Positions 38,547 to 39,412 of a DNA stretch of 39,412 bases are shown in pieces. The notes beneath the pieces are model-generated. The model was not told where the DNA came from. It searched no databases and saw nothing but the letters and a program-made list of their open reading frames with translations. Source of the stretch: Bacillota bacterium (GTDB lineage Bacteria > Bacillota > Clostridia > Acetivibrionales > JAFADI01); contig JAFADI010000063.1 of assembly GCA_023424965.1 (NCBI GenBank), positions 1-39,412 of the forward strand, read 5' to 3'. The position numbers were made by a program, and so were the translations under genes. How positions within the stretch are numbered: position 1 is the first letter of the stretch; every line of letters begins with the position of its first letter.

Positions 38547-39412
38547 TGAACAAACTCAGCAAAAAAAGAATCGCAGCCATTGCCCTGGCGGGAGTGATCA
38601 CCGTCGCCGGAGCTGCGACAGTCTTTGCGGCAGATCAGGTAAAGAGCGGCCGTTCCTTCGGTAACCAAAGGCCTCCGTCAAACATGGGGGGACCTCAAAT
38701 GGGAGGACCCCGGATGGGCGGCCCCCAAATTGAGAGCAACTTGAAATCCATATTGTCAGAGCTGGTAACGGCCGGCACCATTACCCAGGAGCAATCGGAT
38801 GCCGTCCAGGAAAGCCTGTCCGGCAGGAAGGGAAGAGAGAATGCCCAGCCCCAGGGCGAACGCAAGGGTCCCTTTGAGGAGCTTGTAACTGCCGGCACTA
38901 TCACTCAAACGCAACTGGATGCCATACAGGAAGCCCTCAAATCTGCCAGGGATTCAGGAAAGACCTTCACGGACGTACTTGCGGAGCTGGTAACCGCCGG
39001 CACCATCACTCAAACGCAATCAGACGCCATTACAGCCCTCCTGCCGTCGGGTGAAGGCAAAGGGCAGCCCAGGGAACAGGGTGAGCGCAAGGGTCCTTTT
39101 GAGGCGCTTATAACGGCCGGCACCATCACCCAGGCGCAACTGGATGCCATACAGGAAGCAATGAAATCAGCAAAAGACTCCGGTAAAACAATCAAAGATA
39201 TCCTGGCGGACCTGGTGACGGCGGGAACGCTGACCCAGACTCAATCGGATGCCATTACAAGCGCTGTGCCCACCCATGAAGGGAAAGGCCAACCGGGAGA
39301 ACAGGGTGAGCGCAAGAGTCCCCTGGATGAACTGGTAACCGCCGGCACCCTTACCCAGGCCCAGGCGGATGCCATACAAAGCGCTTTGAAAGCCGCCATG
39401 GAGACGGCAACG
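38543..39412 (+). CDS. secreted tandem-repeat protein (3' end beyond window)
   Basis: 290 codons are open to the last base with no stop, so the protein is longer. The signal peptide (KKRIAAIALAGVITVAGAATVFA) is cleaved near residue 29. A Met/Gly/Pro-rich linker (three GGP repeats, about 48-62) follows. The rest consists of six copies of ELVTAGTITQxQxDAIxxAL starting at residues 73, 113, 148, 188, 223 and 263, spaced alternately 40 and 35 residues, giving a 75-residue higher-order unit. The repeat resembles the helical LV..G.ITQ.QAD.I elements of small secreted proteins (DUF2680/SHOCT-like), but no function is known. AAAAGGAG lies 7 nt before ATG 38543. A second ATG follows at once. Confidence 0.85.
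   Translation, partial: MMNKLSKKRIAAIALAGVITVAGAATVFAADQVKSGRSFGNQRPPSNMGGPQMGGPRMGGPQIESNLKSILSELVTAGTITQEQSDAVQESLSGRKGRENAQPQGERKGPFEELVTAGTITQTQLDAIQEALKSARDSGKTFTDVLAELVTAGTITQTQSDAITALLPSGEGKGQPREQGERKGPFEALITAGTITQAQLDAIQEAMKSAKDSGKTIKDILADLVTAGTLTQTQSDAITSAVPTHEGKGQPGEQGERKSPLDELVTAGTLTQAQADAIQSALKAAMETAT
38759..39412 (+). repeat. 225-bp higher-order tandem repeat (120 + 105 bp halves)
   Basis: Half-repeats begin at 38759, 38879, 38984, 39104, 39209 and 39329, so the period alternates 120 and 105 bp. Units share GAGCTGGTAACGGCCGGCAC-type openings and GATGCCATACAGGAAGC-type ends. The array continues past the window end. Confidence 0.88.

Noticed and set aside
38695..39379. Minus-strand frames with repeated GAGGYQ / GPLRSP sequence at the right end
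   Set aside because: They are antisense copies of the 225-bp coding repeat; the plus-strand frame has a signal peptide, ribosome site and regular helical repeats.

Overview
The window looks like chromosomal DNA of an anaerobic, low-to-moderate-GC Firmicute of the class Clostridia, most like the plant-polysaccharide-degrading clostridia (Acetivibrio/Ruminiclostridium type). The reasons are the vanW / DUF2225 / AIR-synthase / glyA / rarA / iscR-iscS-iscU-mnmA gene order, strong GGAGG-type ribosome binding sites with some GTG and TTG starts, a small sporulation-like membrane protein, and an arabinan-utilisation locus. This is inference from gene content; no database search was possible. I saw no rRNA, tRNA or CRISPR.

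Region 1 (1-17.7 kb) is housekeeping. It opens with the 3' end of thiI, then a VanW-family envelope protein, a DUF2225 protein and a HypE-like AIR-synthase protein. A consensus promoter then drives a tandem glycine riboswitch with an unusually long, hairpin-forming linker; its terminator/antiterminator precedes glyA. rarA and two small membrane proteins follow. Next is the iron-sulfur/tRNA-thiolation cluster iscR-iscS-iscU-mnmA: IscS supplies sulfur to IscU and MnmA, and also to ThiI at the window edge. After it come a PHP-type histidinol phosphatase and a heptad-repeat coiled-coil protein (minus strand), a Gfo/Idh/MocA oxidoreductase, an M18 aminopeptidase and a HAD phosphatase (plus strand), and DedA and LCP envelope proteins (minus strand).

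Region 2 (17.9-25.4 kb) is visibly A/T-richer and accessory in character. A minus-strand gene of unknown function is followed by a plus-strand run of small stand-alone genes: FucU/RbsD mutarotase, GNAT acetyltransferase, PNPOx-like flavoprotein, cupin, lipoprotein-like protein, VOC/glyoxalase, membrane protein, copper-amine-oxidase-stalk protein and RDD protein. Three gaps between them carry attC-like imperfect palindromes, so this may be an integrase-less cassette cluster. A Xer-type (not IntI-type) tyrosine recombinase follows on the minus strand, then two mini-genes absent from ordinary ORF calls, a CYTH-domain protein and thymidine kinase.

Region 3 (28.4-39.4 kb) begins with a sensor kinase/response regulator pair (minus strand). 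A self-contained arabinan-type utilisation locus follows: an HTH regulator, sugar-binding lipoprotein, two ABC permeases, an intracellular GH43 enzyme, and a large secreted enzyme whose beta-propeller has GH93-like motifs, with a ricin-type and an AbfB (CBM42) domain. The secreted enzyme would release arabino-oligosaccharides, the transporter import them (its ATPase is not here), and GH43 finish them inside. The locus lies between two 31-bp direct repeats differing at one base, placed as if it had split the divergent intergenic region between the response regulator and the gene now at 38543. That last gene encodes a secreted protein built of 75-residue (225-bp) tandem repeats and runs off the window end; a 22-codon leader ORF overlaps its start.
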